Assembly (NCBI GenBank): GCA_016650295.1
Contig: JAENWA010000012.1
Coordinates: 1-42,776, forward strand
Reading direction: 5' to 3'
DNA length: 42,776 nt
Origin: Desulfuromonadales bacterium
GTDB taxonomy: Bacteria > Desulfobacterota > Desulfuromonadia > Geobacterales > Pseudopelobacteraceae
Shown here: positions 7,179 through 14,680 of the stretch, one piece after another
Layout of the letters: every line of letters begins with the position of its first letter
Numbering within the stretch: the first letter of the stretch is position 1
Translations under genes and position numbers: made by a program
The notes under the pieces: model-generated
The model's input: the letters and a program-made list of their open reading frames with translations, nothing else
What the model was told of the DNA's origin: nothing
Databases searched by the model: none

Positions 7179-8369
7179 ATGGTCTCTCGACAAACATTTC
7201 TCGATTATTTCCCTTGCAGGGAAGCGCATGCCATAATAGTTGGAACATTGCGGAGTGCCCGGATTATCGTCCTGGCGGTGATTATTTCGCTGCCTGCAGG
7301 AACCGGATTTTCTTTTGCCGGAGAGGAGCCTGCTACTGAACTTGCACCGACAGCCGAGTCTGCCCCATGGCCGGGGCCTGTCCCTTGGCTGGAACCTGTC
7401 CCTTGGCCGGGGCCTGTCCCCTGGTCGGAACCTGCTCTCTGGCCAAGTCCTGTCCCATCGACCGGTTACTTCAAGGCCTTCGGAAAAACCATGGATAAGA
7501 CCCACGCCATGCTCGAGCGGAACATTCTCAAGCAGACGGTCCGCTTCGACAACTATTTCGGCAGCGTCAAGCCCGAAATTCTCCGTCAGACCAGTTATGT
7601 TCTGCGCTGGCGAAATTCCATCAGGGCAGAGCAGGGCAGCAATTTGAATTTCGGTTCAAGCTTGCTGGCCAATTTCGCTCTTCCCAAGATCAGCAATCGG
7701 CTGCAGCTTTTTATCGCCGGTGAGAACGAGCCCGGACTGGCCACGCAAAGCCTCCCGAAGGACCCGGGCAACCCCGGCTTTGACCGGACTACCCCCAACA
7801 CCCACTTCGCCAACTCGGAGCTTCGTTACGAGTTGATCCGGAATCCTGCCCTGAACTTGTTTCTGGGAACAGGCGTTCGGCTCCAACTCCCCTTCGAAGT
7901 CTTCGCCCGGAGCCGCATTCAGTACCTCCATAATTTCAGCGATGTTTTGCTCATGCGGACGGCCGAGACGTTCTTTGTGAAGAATACCGACTTATTCGGG
8001 GAAACCACGGAGTTAAGTCTTGAGCGACTGCTCGGCGAGAACACCCTCCTCCGTTGGGCCGGCGCGGGGACGGCTTCCAAGGAAATCGATGGGTTGGAGT
8101 GGGGATCGGAACTCTCCCTATTCCGGCAGTTCACACCCAAGGATGCAATCACCCTGAAGGGAGGCATATTCGGCAACACCGCCATCTCTGCCCAACTGCA
8201 AAATTACCTGCTCCTGGCGAGCTACCGAAGGAATTTCTTGAGAAGTTGGCTGTTTTACGAACTGGAGCCACAGGTATCCTGGCCCAAAAGTCCCGATGGG
8301 AGCCAGCAAGCCAGGTTTGCCTTCACGTTCCGTTTAGAAGTCGTGTTCAAGGGAACGACTGCTTACTGA
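7179..8369 (+). CDS. Exported beta-barrel-like protein with Trp-Pro hexapeptide repeat
   Basis: I start it at ATG 7179 (396 aa); the frame is open to 7086 but that part is not protein-like. Residues 26-46 (ARIIVLAVIISLPAGTGFSFA) form a signal peptide with a long N-region. Then come five hexapeptide units of the type W-x-x-P-V-P (residues about 64-93), a short helix, and a beta-rich body of alternating strands (LRYELIRNPALNLFLGTGVRLQLP, FAFTFRLEVVF) ending near an aromatic residue, as in outer-membrane barrels. No family was recognised. A TTG near residue 25 is another possible start. Confidence 0.55.
   Translation: MVSRQTFLDYFPCREAHAIIVGTLRSARIIVLAVIISLPAGTGFSFAGEEPATELAPTAESAPWPGPVPWLEPVPWPGPVPWSEPALWPSPVPSTGYFKAFGKTMDKTHAMLERNILKQTVRFDNYFGSVKPEILRQTSYVLRWRNSIRAEQGSNLNFGSSLLANFALPKISNRLQLFIAGENEPGLATQSLPKDPGNPGFDRTTPNTHFANSELRYELIRNPALNLFLGTGVRLQLPFEVFARSRIQYLHNFSDVLLMRTAETFFVKNTDLFGETTELSLERLLGENTLLRWAGAGTASKEIDGLEWGSELSLFRQFTPKDAITLKGGIFGNTAISAQLQNYLLLASYRRNFLRSWLFYELEPQVSWPKSPDGSQQARFAFTFRLEVVFKGTTAY
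7368..7457 (+). repeat. 18-bp in-frame tandem repeat, five units
   Basis: Five 18-bp units of the form TGGCCGGGGCCTGTCCCC, each encoding W-x-x-P-x-P/L, follow one another without gaps inside the barrel-like gene. Units 1 and 3 are near-identical, 2 and 4 carry E in place of G, which suggests expansion by two-unit steps. Confidence 0.85.
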
Positions 8370-8450
8370 GAGTCTGTCGGACTCAAGAAATCATAGTGAA
8401 TATTATAATCACGCTTAATACCAAATCACACCCTCACATGCCGCACAGAC

Positions 8451-8477
8451 AAAAAGAGCGGCATCGCTGCCGCTCTT
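8451..8477 (-). terminator. Intrinsic terminator of sixA
   Basis: A perfect 10-bp stem (AAGAGCGGCA/TGCCGCTCTT, loop TCGC) at 8454-8477 is followed on the minus strand by TTTTT. It lies about 120 bp past the sixA stop and could also stop readthrough from the plus-strand gene ending at 8369. Confidence 0.75.
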
Positions 8478-8595
8478 GAAACTCGTTCCTTACCGTTGCT
8501 AATCCTTGTTATTTATCCTGGCCCTGATAAACAGGATAAGTGCGTTAACGAAGTTATCTTCTGCCAGAAGAGCGCAAAAAATAACTTCTAACTTA

Positions 8596-9117
8596 CTAAT
8601 TACCCGTCTGAGGAAATGCCTTTTTGAAAGAGGTGATGCATTTTCTACCCGGAGTCAGGTACCAGAGAAAACCGGCCGGTTTGTCACCCTTTTTCGGATC
8701 AAGCTCCAGAGCTACACAGGAGCCTTTTTTCAGCGAGACGACATCCTTTTCGCGGCCAAGCAAGGCTGCAACCAATGAACCAAGCTGAGGTTCGTGGCCG
8801 ACCAGCAGAATCCGCTTGTCATCCTTGCAGCCCTTCAGGTGTGCAACCAGTTCACTGAGATCCGCCCCCGGCAGAAGCAGCGCACTTGCAACAACCACAT
8901 TTTTCCGGCAGGCCGTTTCAGCCACGAATTCAGCTGTCTGCACAGCGCGGGTCAGGGGGCTGGTGATGGTCAACCGAGGCTTGGGACCTAATTTGGCAAT
9001 CGAAGAGCTGACTTCTTTCGCCGCTGCCCGCCCTTTTTCAGTCAGGTAGCGCCACTCATCCTGCAAAGTGTCGCTTCCCTCGATAGCCTCGGCGTGCCGC
9101 ATAACATACAATTTCAT
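8596..9117 (-). CDS. sixA: Phosphohistidine phosphatase SixA
   Basis: The 173-residue protein is a histidine phosphatase: catalytic R7-H8 in MKLYVMRHAE, R57 in SPLTRAVQTA, and the second histidine H108 in LLVGHEPQLG. SixA removes phosphate from phospho-histidine, known from the ArcB HPt domain and PTS NPr in E. coli; the substrate here is unknown. ATG 9117 has an ideal AGGAGGGG site, which rules out the longer frame to 9198. The length fits the small SixA type. The gene stands alone, divergent from the gene at 9359. Confidence 0.88.
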   Translation of the reverse strand: MKLYVMRHAEAIEGSDTLQDEWRYLTEKGRAAAKEVSSSIAKLGPKPRLTITSPLTRAVQTAEFVAETACRKNVVVASALLLPGADLSELVAHLKGCKDDKRILLVGHEPQLGSLVAALLGREKDVVSLKKGSCVALELDPKKGDKPAGFLWYLTPGRKCITSFKKAFPQTGN

Positions 9118-9358
9118 AGTGCCCCTCCTGACTGTGTCGTTAATCAAGATGACAGTATAGAGCTGATTACAGGCATTGCAATGCGTGTAACGAAACATTT
9201 ACCTGATTGTAACAATCCGCATATCAGGAGCCTGTCGGACTTAGGGGGATCAGGTTTTCTTGCACATAGAAATGAGTTGTGGATAAACTGCGGCAGGCAG
9301 ATTATCTGATATGTAACTGACCAACTGCAAGCGTCATCAAAACTATTCAAAGGTATCT

Positions 9359-9934
9359 ATGATACGTCCGTTGGAATTGCCGTATTACAAGCTGACAAAA
9401 TGGTGGCGGGCAGTCCTTCCGTTGTGCCTTGTGCTGATTATCATGCTGTCCGCATCCGCCGGTCCCGTCCGTGGTGAAGAAGCAGAGCCGGTCCGCGCCG
9501 AGCCGGATGCCGATGAGTCTGATGTGTACTACAATGCCATGCTCAGAAGCATCGAGCTTGATAAAGGGCGCTGGAAATCATTCAGCCGGTCCATGGAAAG
9601 CGGTCCGTGGTTTTATGATACCCAGAGCCTGAAGCGAAATGGCAATAAGGTAACCGCACAGGTAACGGTCTATCCCCATCCGCAAAAGACGGAACGCTAC
9701 AATTCGGTCCACGTTGACCATACGAAAATCAGAAAGATCGTATTCCTGACTGAAATCAACTGTTCCCAACATTCCTACCGACAGCCGGAGATACGCGTCT
9801 ACGGCTACTTCAGTGACCTTTTGGCCGAGCATCTGAGTAACGGGAAAAAATCCGTTTTTTCACCCATCCGGCCGGGTACGACAACCGACACCCTGCGAAC
9901 TCTGGTTTGTATCCCCGATCGCAAGAAGAAATAA
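9359..9934 (+). CDS. Adhesin-E-like exported protein
   Basis: The 191-residue protein has a signal anchor or signal peptide (residues about 17-37, LPLCLVLIIMLSASAGPVRG). Its mature part matches the surface-adhesin protein E pattern: W..F.....GPWFYDTQSLKRNGNKVTAQVTVY, then a conserved INCSQHSYR-type segment. In Haemophilus protein E binds host matrix proteins; in environmental bacteria the fold is widespread with unknown function. ATG 9359 follows AAAGG. The 241-bp gap to the divergent sixA should hold both promoters, but I see no convincing boxes. Confidence 0.6.
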   Translation: MIRPLELPYYKLTKWWRAVLPLCLVLIIMLSASAGPVRGEEAEPVRAEPDADESDVYYNAMLRSIELDKGRWKSFSRSMESGPWFYDTQSLKRNGNKVTAQVTVYPHPQKTERYNSVHVDHTKIRKIVFLTEINCSQHSYRQPEIRVYGYFSDLLAEHLSNGKKSVFSPIRPGTTTDTLRTLVCIPDRKKK

Positions 9935-10033
9935 TACGCCGGAAACAAACGGGGTCCTTTTTGATGACGCAACAGGACCCGCTCAATTGCCTACCAATTA
10001 AAAGTACTATGCGGCAGCATCTGAAAAATATTA

Positions 10034-10062
10034 TTGACACGGTTTATGTGAAACTGATAAAA
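10034..10062 (+). promoter_or_regulatory. Sigma-70 promoter of the methionine operon
   Basis: TTGACA at 10034-10039, a 17-bp spacer, and ATAAAA at 10057-10062 form a good sigma-70 promoter. The expected transcript start lies about 35 bases before the SAM riboswitch. Confidence 0.65.
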
Positions 10063-10104
10063 ATAGTACCCAGTTTACACACAAAAAAGTAAACATACCT
10101 GCAC

Positions 10105-10210
10105 TACTTATCGAGAGCGACCGAGGGACTGGCCCTGTGACGTCGCGGCAACCAGCTGAAAGGCAAGGTGCCAATTCCAGCGGGATCATCACGATCCCGG
10201 CAGATAAGGA
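10105..10210 (+). promoter_or_regulatory. SAM-I riboswitch (S-box)
   Basis: The aptamer core is plain: P1 arms CTTATC (10107-10112) and GATAAG (10203-10208), the GAGGGACTGGCCC element (10123-10135), the CGGCAACC junction (10146-10153), an AAGGTGCCAATTCC P3/P4 segment, and a P4 hairpin CGGGATCATCACGATCCCG. SAM-I riboswitches bind S-adenosylmethionine and turn off methionine and cysteine genes. Here it heads the four-gene operon that starts at 10344. Confidence 0.93.
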
Positions 10211-10220
10211 AGGATGGAGC

Positions 10221-10248
10221 AATCCCCTTCCACCCCTGGATGGGGATT
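10221..10248 (+). terminator. Riboswitch expression-platform terminator
   Basis: AATCCCC and GGGGATT pair as a 7-bp stem and are followed by TTCCATTTT. The hairpin sits 11 bases after the aptamer P1 arm, where a SAM-dependent terminator is expected. The U-tract is imperfect, so strength is uncertain. Confidence 0.65.
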
Positions 10249-10343
10249 TCCATTTTCAGTGCGATAAAAATCAGTCTGCGGTCTCGGGCAGAATGATTTT
10301 GTTAACGCACGTATCCTTGAAAAAAGGGCAGGAGGTATGACGC

Positions 10344-11522
10344 ATGCACATTTCAACACAGGCAGTTCAGACAGGGCTGGAGTGGGACACACGCACCGGA
10401 TCGGTGGCGGTTCCCATCTACCAGACCGCCACCTTCCGGCACCCCGGTCTCGGCCAGAGCACCGGCTACGATTACAGCCGCTCCGGCAACCCTACCCGCC
10501 AGACCCTGGAAGACGGTATCGCCCGCCTGGACGGAGGCGTCCGCGGTTTCGCCTATTCCTCGGGCATGGCGGCCATTACCAACCTGCTGCTGCTCTTCAA
10601 AAGCGGCGACCACCTGATTGTTACTGAAGACCTGTATGGCGGCACCTGTCGGCTGTTCGACAAGATTTTCACCCAGTACGGGCTGAGTTTTACCTATGTG
10701 GATACCAGTGATAGCGCTGCCGTACAGGCCGCCGTCACCCCTGCCACCCGGGCCCTGTTCGTCGAGACCCTCACCAATCCGCTGCTGAAGTTTGCCGATC
10801 TGGGCGCGCTTTCCGCAATCTGCCGCGAGCACGGCCTGCTGCTGATCGCCGACAACACCTTCCTGACACCCTATCTGCTGCGCCCGTTTGATCTGGGGGC
10901 CGACATCACCGTCTACAGCGCCACCAAGTACCTGTCCGGCCACAACGACACCGTCGCCGGTCTGGTGGTCGTCAAGGACCCGCAGCTGGCCGAGCAGGTC
11001 TATTTCCATCAGAACTCCGTCGGCGCTGTCCTGGGACCGCAGGATTCCTGGCTGACCATCCGCGGCATGAAGACCCTGGGAGTGCGTCTGGACCGCCACC
11101 AGGAGAATGCCCTCAGGATTGCCGGCTGGCTGCAAACCCACCCCCGCATCCGCAAAGTCTTCTATCCCGGACTGGAGGAACACCCCGATCATGAAACCAT
11201 GAAACAGGATGCACGCGGTTTCGGCGCCATGATCGCCTTCGAGGTGGATACTCACGCCCTGGTGGAGCAGGTCCTGCTGAAGACCCGACTGATCTCGTTC
11301 GCCGAGAGCCTGGGAGGAGTGGAGAGCCTGATCACCTTCCCCGAGGTGCAGACCCATGCCGATATCCCGGCTGAACTGCGCGCCCGTCTGGGCATCAATA
11401 ACGTGCTGCTGCGCCTGTCGGTCGGCATCGAGGATGCCGACGACCTGATCGAAGACCTGCGCCAGGCGCTGGAAGCGGGAAGCGTAGGGGCGCATTGCAT
11501 GCGCCCAGAAACAGTTGATTAA
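10344..11522 (+). CDS. metB: Cystathionine gamma-synthase / O-acylhomoserine sulfhydrylase (MetB/MetI type)
   Basis: The 392-residue protein is a Cys/Met-metabolism PLP enzyme. It has the Schiff-base lysine K195 in YSATKYLSGHND, the PLP-ring aspartate D170 in LIADNTF, the phosphate-binding YSSGMAA (71-77), and YDYSRSGNPTR (42-52). Such enzymes join an O-acylhomoserine with cysteine or sulfide to make cystathionine or homocysteine; the exact substrate cannot be read from sequence. ATG 10344 is placed 8 bases after AGGAGG, and an out-of-frame ATG at 10337 is ignored. It is the first gene after the SAM riboswitch. Its last residues (GAHCMRPETVD) come from a palindromic repeat. Confidence 0.88.
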   Translation: MHISTQAVQTGLEWDTRTGSVAVPIYQTATFRHPGLGQSTGYDYSRSGNPTRQTLEDGIARLDGGVRGFAYSSGMAAITNLLLLFKSGDHLIVTEDLYGGTCRLFDKIFTQYGLSFTYVDTSDSAAVQAAVTPATRALFVETLTNPLLKFADLGALSAICREHGLLLIADNTFLTPYLLRPFDLGADITVYSATKYLSGHNDTVAGLVVVKDPQLAEQVYFHQNSVGAVLGPQDSWLTIRGMKTLGVRLDRHQENALRIAGWLQTHPRIRKVFYPGLEEHPDHETMKQDARGFGAMIAFEVDTHALVEQVLLKTRLISFAESLGGVESLITFPEVQTHADIPAELRARLGINNVLLRLSVGIEDADDLIEDLRQALEAGSVGAHCMRPETVD

Positions 11523-11575
11523 CAGGCAGAAAGATAGAATCCACAACTATCGGGCGCACGTCAGTGCGCCCCTAC
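11484..11575. repeat. Pair of palindromic GTAGGGGCGCA repeats in opposite orientation
   Basis: Hairpin 1 is GTAGGGGCGCA-TTGCA-TGCGCCC at 11484-11506. Hairpin 2 is GGGCGCAC-GTCA-GTGCGCCCCTAC at 11552-11575, its inverted counterpart. They flank about 45 bp and together could also pair with each other. The first is inside the 3' end of the upstream gene, the second ends just before the next gene's ribosome site. This looks like a small dispersed repeat unit (MITE- or REP-pair-like). Confidence 0.75.
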
Positions 11576-11588
11576 AGGATGGACCACC

Positions 11589-12722
11589 ATGAAACTTGCA
11601 ACCACACTGATCCACGGCGGACCGACCGTCGATCTCCAGACCGGCGCCCTGGGGGTGCCGATCTACCAGATCTCCACCTATCGCCAGACCTCCGTCGATC
11701 ACTTCGGAAAGTACGACTATGCACGGGGAGACAACCCGACCCGCGAGGCGCTGGAGGAGACGATTGCCGCACTGGAAGGGGGCAGCCGTTGTCTGGCCTT
11801 TTCCTCCGGGATGGCGGCCATCTCCACCACCCTGATGATCTTCTCGCCCGGCGACCACCTGGTGGTCTGCGATGATGTCTACGGCGGCGCCTACCGGGTG
11901 CTCTCCACCATCTTCTCCCGCATGGGGATCAACTCCACCTTTGTGGATGCCACCGACCTGGCGGCCATAGAAGCTGCCATCCGGCCCGAGACCAAGGGGA
12001 TCTACCTGGAGACCCCCTCCAATCCGCTGCTGAAGGTTACCGACCTGCGCGGAGCGGTGGACATCGCCCGGCGGCACAGCCTCATCACCCTGGTGGATAA
12101 CACCTTCATGACCCCCTACCTGCAGCGCCCGCTGGAACTCGGCTGCGACATCGTCCTGCACAGCGGTACCAAGTTCCTCAACGGCCACAGCGACGTCATC
12201 TGCGGCTTTGCCGTAGTTAAGGACACGGACCTGGGAAACCGCATCCGCTATATCCAGAATGCCTTCGGCACCGGTCTGGGACCGCAGGACTCGTTCCTGA
12301 CCCTGCGCGGCGTCAAGACCCTCAAGGTCAGGATGGATCAGAGCCAACTGAATACCATGAAAATCGCCGCCTGGCTCAAGGCGCACCAGCGGGTTACAGC
12401 GATGTATTACCCCGGCCTGCCCGAACATCCCGGCTACGCCATCCATGCCGCCCAGTCTGACGGACCGGGGGCGGTCTTCTCCTTTGAGCTGGATTCCTTC
12501 GAGACCACCAAGCGGTTGCTGGAAGGTTCCAGGCTGGCCGCCTTCGCCGTCAGTCTGGGGGGTGTGGAGAGTATCATCTCCTACCCGGCCCGCATGTCGC
12601 ATGCCTCGGTACCGCCGGAAGAGCGCAAGCGCAAAGGGATCACCGATACCCTGGTGCGGCTCTCGGTCGGGCTGGAAGATCCGGACGACCTGATCGCCGA
12701 TCTGGATCAGGCCATGGGCTGA
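11589..12722 (+). CDS. metC: Cystathionine beta-lyase / gamma-synthase family enzyme (MetC type)
   Basis: The 377-residue protein is a paralogue of the upstream enzyme, with K195 in HSGTKFLNGHSD, D170 in LVDNTF, FSSGMAA (71-77) and YDYARGDNPTR (42-52). By analogy with the MetI-MetC pairs of Bacillus, the second enzyme probably cleaves cystathionine to homocysteine, pyruvate and ammonia, but gamma-synthase, gamma-lyase or O-acetylhomoserine activity cannot be excluded. ATG 11589 follows a weak GGA. The start lies 66 bp after the upstream stop with the palindromic repeat pair in between, and the two genes share the SAM-riboswitch transcript. Confidence 0.82.
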   Translation: MKLATTLIHGGPTVDLQTGALGVPIYQISTYRQTSVDHFGKYDYARGDNPTREALEETIAALEGGSRCLAFSSGMAAISTTLMIFSPGDHLVVCDDVYGGAYRVLSTIFSRMGINSTFVDATDLAAIEAAIRPETKGIYLETPSNPLLKVTDLRGAVDIARRHSLITLVDNTFMTPYLQRPLELGCDIVLHSGTKFLNGHSDVICGFAVVKDTDLGNRIRYIQNAFGTGLGPQDSFLTLRGVKTLKVRMDQSQLNTMKIAAWLKAHQRVTAMYYPGLPEHPGYAIHAAQSDGPGAVFSFELDSFETTKRLLEGSRLAAFAVSLGGVESIISYPARMSHASVPPEERKRKGITDTLVRLSVGLEDPDDLIADLDQAMG

Positions 12723-12728
12723 TACAGT

Positions 12729-13535
12729 TTGAACATCCGTATCAATGAACATACAGCTGTTGTAGCGGAAAGTTCCACTCTGGGCGATCTTGCGGGAATC
12801 CATAAGCCGGGTGCCGATGTGCTGATCCTGAACGGCTTTCCGGCGGCACCGGACACCCGGATATGTGAAGGGGACGAGGTGTTCCTGATCCGTCGGGGTG
12901 AGCAGCCGACCAGGGACGAGTTGGAGCACCTGATGGCGGCCCGGCACACACCCGGCGTTCATGCCCGGCTGAAGCAGGCCGTGGTCGGGATAGCCGGCGC
13001 CGGCGGACTTGGTTCGGCTGTGGCGGTGGCCTTGGCGCGGGTCGGTGTGGGACGCCTGATTATCGTTGATTTTGATGTGGTGGAGCCTTCCAACCTCAAT
13101 CGCCAGCACTACTTCATCGACCAGATCGGCATGTTCAAGGTAACAGCGCTGACGGACAATCTGCGGCGCATCAACCCGTACGTGACCGTGGAGCCGCACA
13201 CGATCCTGCTTGAGCCCGGAAACATCTCCGGCATCTTTACCGATTGCCCGATCATTGTGGAGGCCTTCGACCGGGCCGACATGAAGGCCATGCTGGTAAA
13301 CACGGTCCTGGAGCAACTGTCCGGGGCAACGGTCATCGCCGCATCGGGACTGGCCGGATACGGCCCCAACAATGACATCGTGACCACAAAGGTCGCCGCG
13401 CGGCTGTACCTGGTGGGTGACGGCACATCTGAGGCGCGCCCCGGCAGCGGACTGATGGCGCCGCGGGTCGGCATTGCCGCCGGACACCAGGCCAATCAGG
13501 TGGTGCGCCTGATACTTGGGGAGGATGCGCCATGA
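12729..13535 (+). CDS. thiF: ThiF-type adenylyltransferase with N-terminal ThiS-like domain
   Basis: The 268-residue protein starts at TTG 12729, six bases after metC. Residues 1-57 look like a ThiS beta-grasp domain (MNIRINEHTAVV ... VLILNGFP ... RICEGDEVFLIRRG) but end without the usual Gly-Gly tail. Residues 80-268 are an E1-like domain: G90-x-G-G-x-G95 nucleotide loop, IVDFDVVEPSNLNRQ (112-126), K137. This matches the short ThiF family 2, which lacks the CxxC zinc pairs of E. coli ThiF. It should adenylate the C-terminus of a sulfur carrier. Its place between methionine genes and mnmA suggests sulfur delivery to methionine or tRNA instead of, or besides, thiamine. Confidence 0.82.
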   Translation: MNIRINEHTAVVAESSTLGDLAGIHKPGADVLILNGFPAAPDTRICEGDEVFLIRRGEQPTRDELEHLMAARHTPGVHARLKQAVVGIAGAGGLGSAVAVALARVGVGRLIIVDFDVVEPSNLNRQHYFIDQIGMFKVTALTDNLRRINPYVTVEPHTILLEPGNISGIFTDCPIIVEAFDRADMKAMLVNTVLEQLSGATVIAASGLAGYGPNNDIVTTKVAARLYLVGDGTSEARPGSGLMAPRVGIAAGHQANQVVRLILGEDAP

Positions 13536-14593
13536 AGATTGCAGTTGCCATGAGCGGCGGGGTGGACTCATCGGTGACTGCCGCCCTGCTGATACAGCAG
13601 GGGCACGAGGTGATCGGCATCACCATGCGGCTGTTCGAGCCCTGCACAACCGGCAGCGGTTCGGCGGCCCACGATGCGGCGCTGGTGGCCGCACATCTGG
13701 GAATCCCCCATCATCTGGCCGAGTTCGAACCTGAATTCCGTGAACTGATCATCAACGACTTCATCGCGGAGTACGGCTGCGGCCATACGCCCAACCCCTG
13801 TGTACGCTGCAACCGCTACATCAAGTTCGGCCTGCTGCTGGACAAGGCCCGCGAACTGGGGGCCGACCTGCTGGCTACCGGCCACTACGTCCGCAAAACC
13901 GTTGACTCGGACGGCGCCTGTCATCTGCGTATGGCCCGCAACATCCGCAAGGATCAGTCCTATTTCCTCTATACCCTGACACAGCCGAGGCTGGCGCAGT
14001 TGCTCTTTCCCCTCGGAGATTGCGAGAGCAAGGACGACGTGCGTCGCCTGGCCAGGGAATTCGGCCTGCCGGTGGCCGAAAAGAGCGACAGCCAGGAGGT
14101 CTGCTTTATCCCGGGTGATGATTATGTGGCCTTTCTGGAAGGGAACAACGGGCTGGCCGACACCCGTGGTGACATCGTGCACCTGAACGGGACGCTGCTG
14201 GGACGACACCGGGGAACGCATCGCTATACGATCGGCCAGCGCAAAGGGATGGGGATCGCCTGGAGCGAACCGCTGTATGTGGTGGCGATTGAAACCGGAA
14301 GCAAGCGGGTGGTGGTGGCGGAACAGCAGCATCTCTTTGCGCCGGGGCTGCTGGCAACAGACCTGAGTTGGGTTGCCGGGGTATCGGAGACGGAGATGGC
14401 CTGCAGCTGCAAGATCCGCTATCGGCATCTGCCGGTGGCCTGTCATGTGCGGATACGGGACGGGGGTAACTGCGAGGTGCTCTTTGAACAGGTACAGAAA
14501 TCGGTCACACCCGGTCAGTCGGTGGTCTTCTATCAGGGCGATGAGGTCCTGGGAGGCGCCAGGATCGTTTCAGCGCTTCGCACACAACAGTAA
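13532..14593 (+). CDS. mnmA: tRNA-specific 2-thiouridylase MnmA
   Basis: The 353-residue protein has the PP-loop SGGVDSSV (8-15), catalytic C90 in TPNPCVRCN and the partner C191 in SDSQEVCFIPGDDY, plus the C-terminal beta domain, so it should be active. MnmA places sulfur on U34 of tRNA Lys, Glu and Gln. The segment after strand 2 (LFEPCTTGSGSAAHDA) departs from the usual WCCS-D-x-DA form. The ATG overlaps the thiF stop by four bases (ATGA, 13532-13535), so both are coupled. Being in a SAM-riboswitch operon is unusual and suggests a second, specialised copy. Confidence 0.9.
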   Translation: MKIAVAMSGGVDSSVTAALLIQQGHEVIGITMRLFEPCTTGSGSAAHDAALVAAHLGIPHHLAEFEPEFRELIINDFIAEYGCGHTPNPCVRCNRYIKFGLLLDKARELGADLLATGHYVRKTVDSDGACHLRMARNIRKDQSYFLYTLTQPRLAQLLFPLGDCESKDDVRRLAREFGLPVAEKSDSQEVCFIPGDDYVAFLEGNNGLADTRGDIVHLNGTLLGRHRGTHRYTIGQRKGMGIAWSEPLYVVAIETGSKRVVVAEQQHLFAPGLLATDLSWVAGVSETEMACSCKIRYRHLPVACHVRIRDGGNCEVLFEQVQKSVTPGQSVVFYQGDEVLGGARIVSALRTQQ

Positions 14594-14595
14594 CC

Positions 14596-14678
14596 CTTCG
14601 ACTTTCGCTCAGGGCAGGCCCTCATCCCTCATCCCTCATCCCTCATCCTTCAACCTTCAACCTTCAACCTTCAACCTT
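14596..14678. repeat. Heptamer array with CTTCGACTTTCGCTCAGG unit
   Basis: A CCTTCGACTTTCGCTCAGGGCAGGCC unit is followed from 14621 by about eight 7-bp units (ctcatcc four times, then ttcaacc four times) filling the gap between two convergent genes. Confidence 0.9.
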
Positions 14679-14680
14679 AA

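Noticed and set aside
9940-9995. Hairpin after the adhesin-E-like gene as terminator
   Set aside because: The GGGTCCT/AGGACCC arms are separated by an 18-base loop and no T-run follows.
10353-11546. Long antisense reading frame (397 codons) opposite the first methionine enzyme
   Set aside because: The plus-strand gene has clear catalytic motifs and a ribosome site; the antisense frame is a GC-bias shadow.
11547-13571. Very long antisense reading frame (674 codons) opposite metC and thiF
   Set aside because: Spans two well-supported genes and has no recognisable domain; typical of GC-rich third positions.
13568-14446. Antisense frame opposite mnmA
   Set aside because: The MnmA motifs on the plus strand explain the coding signal.
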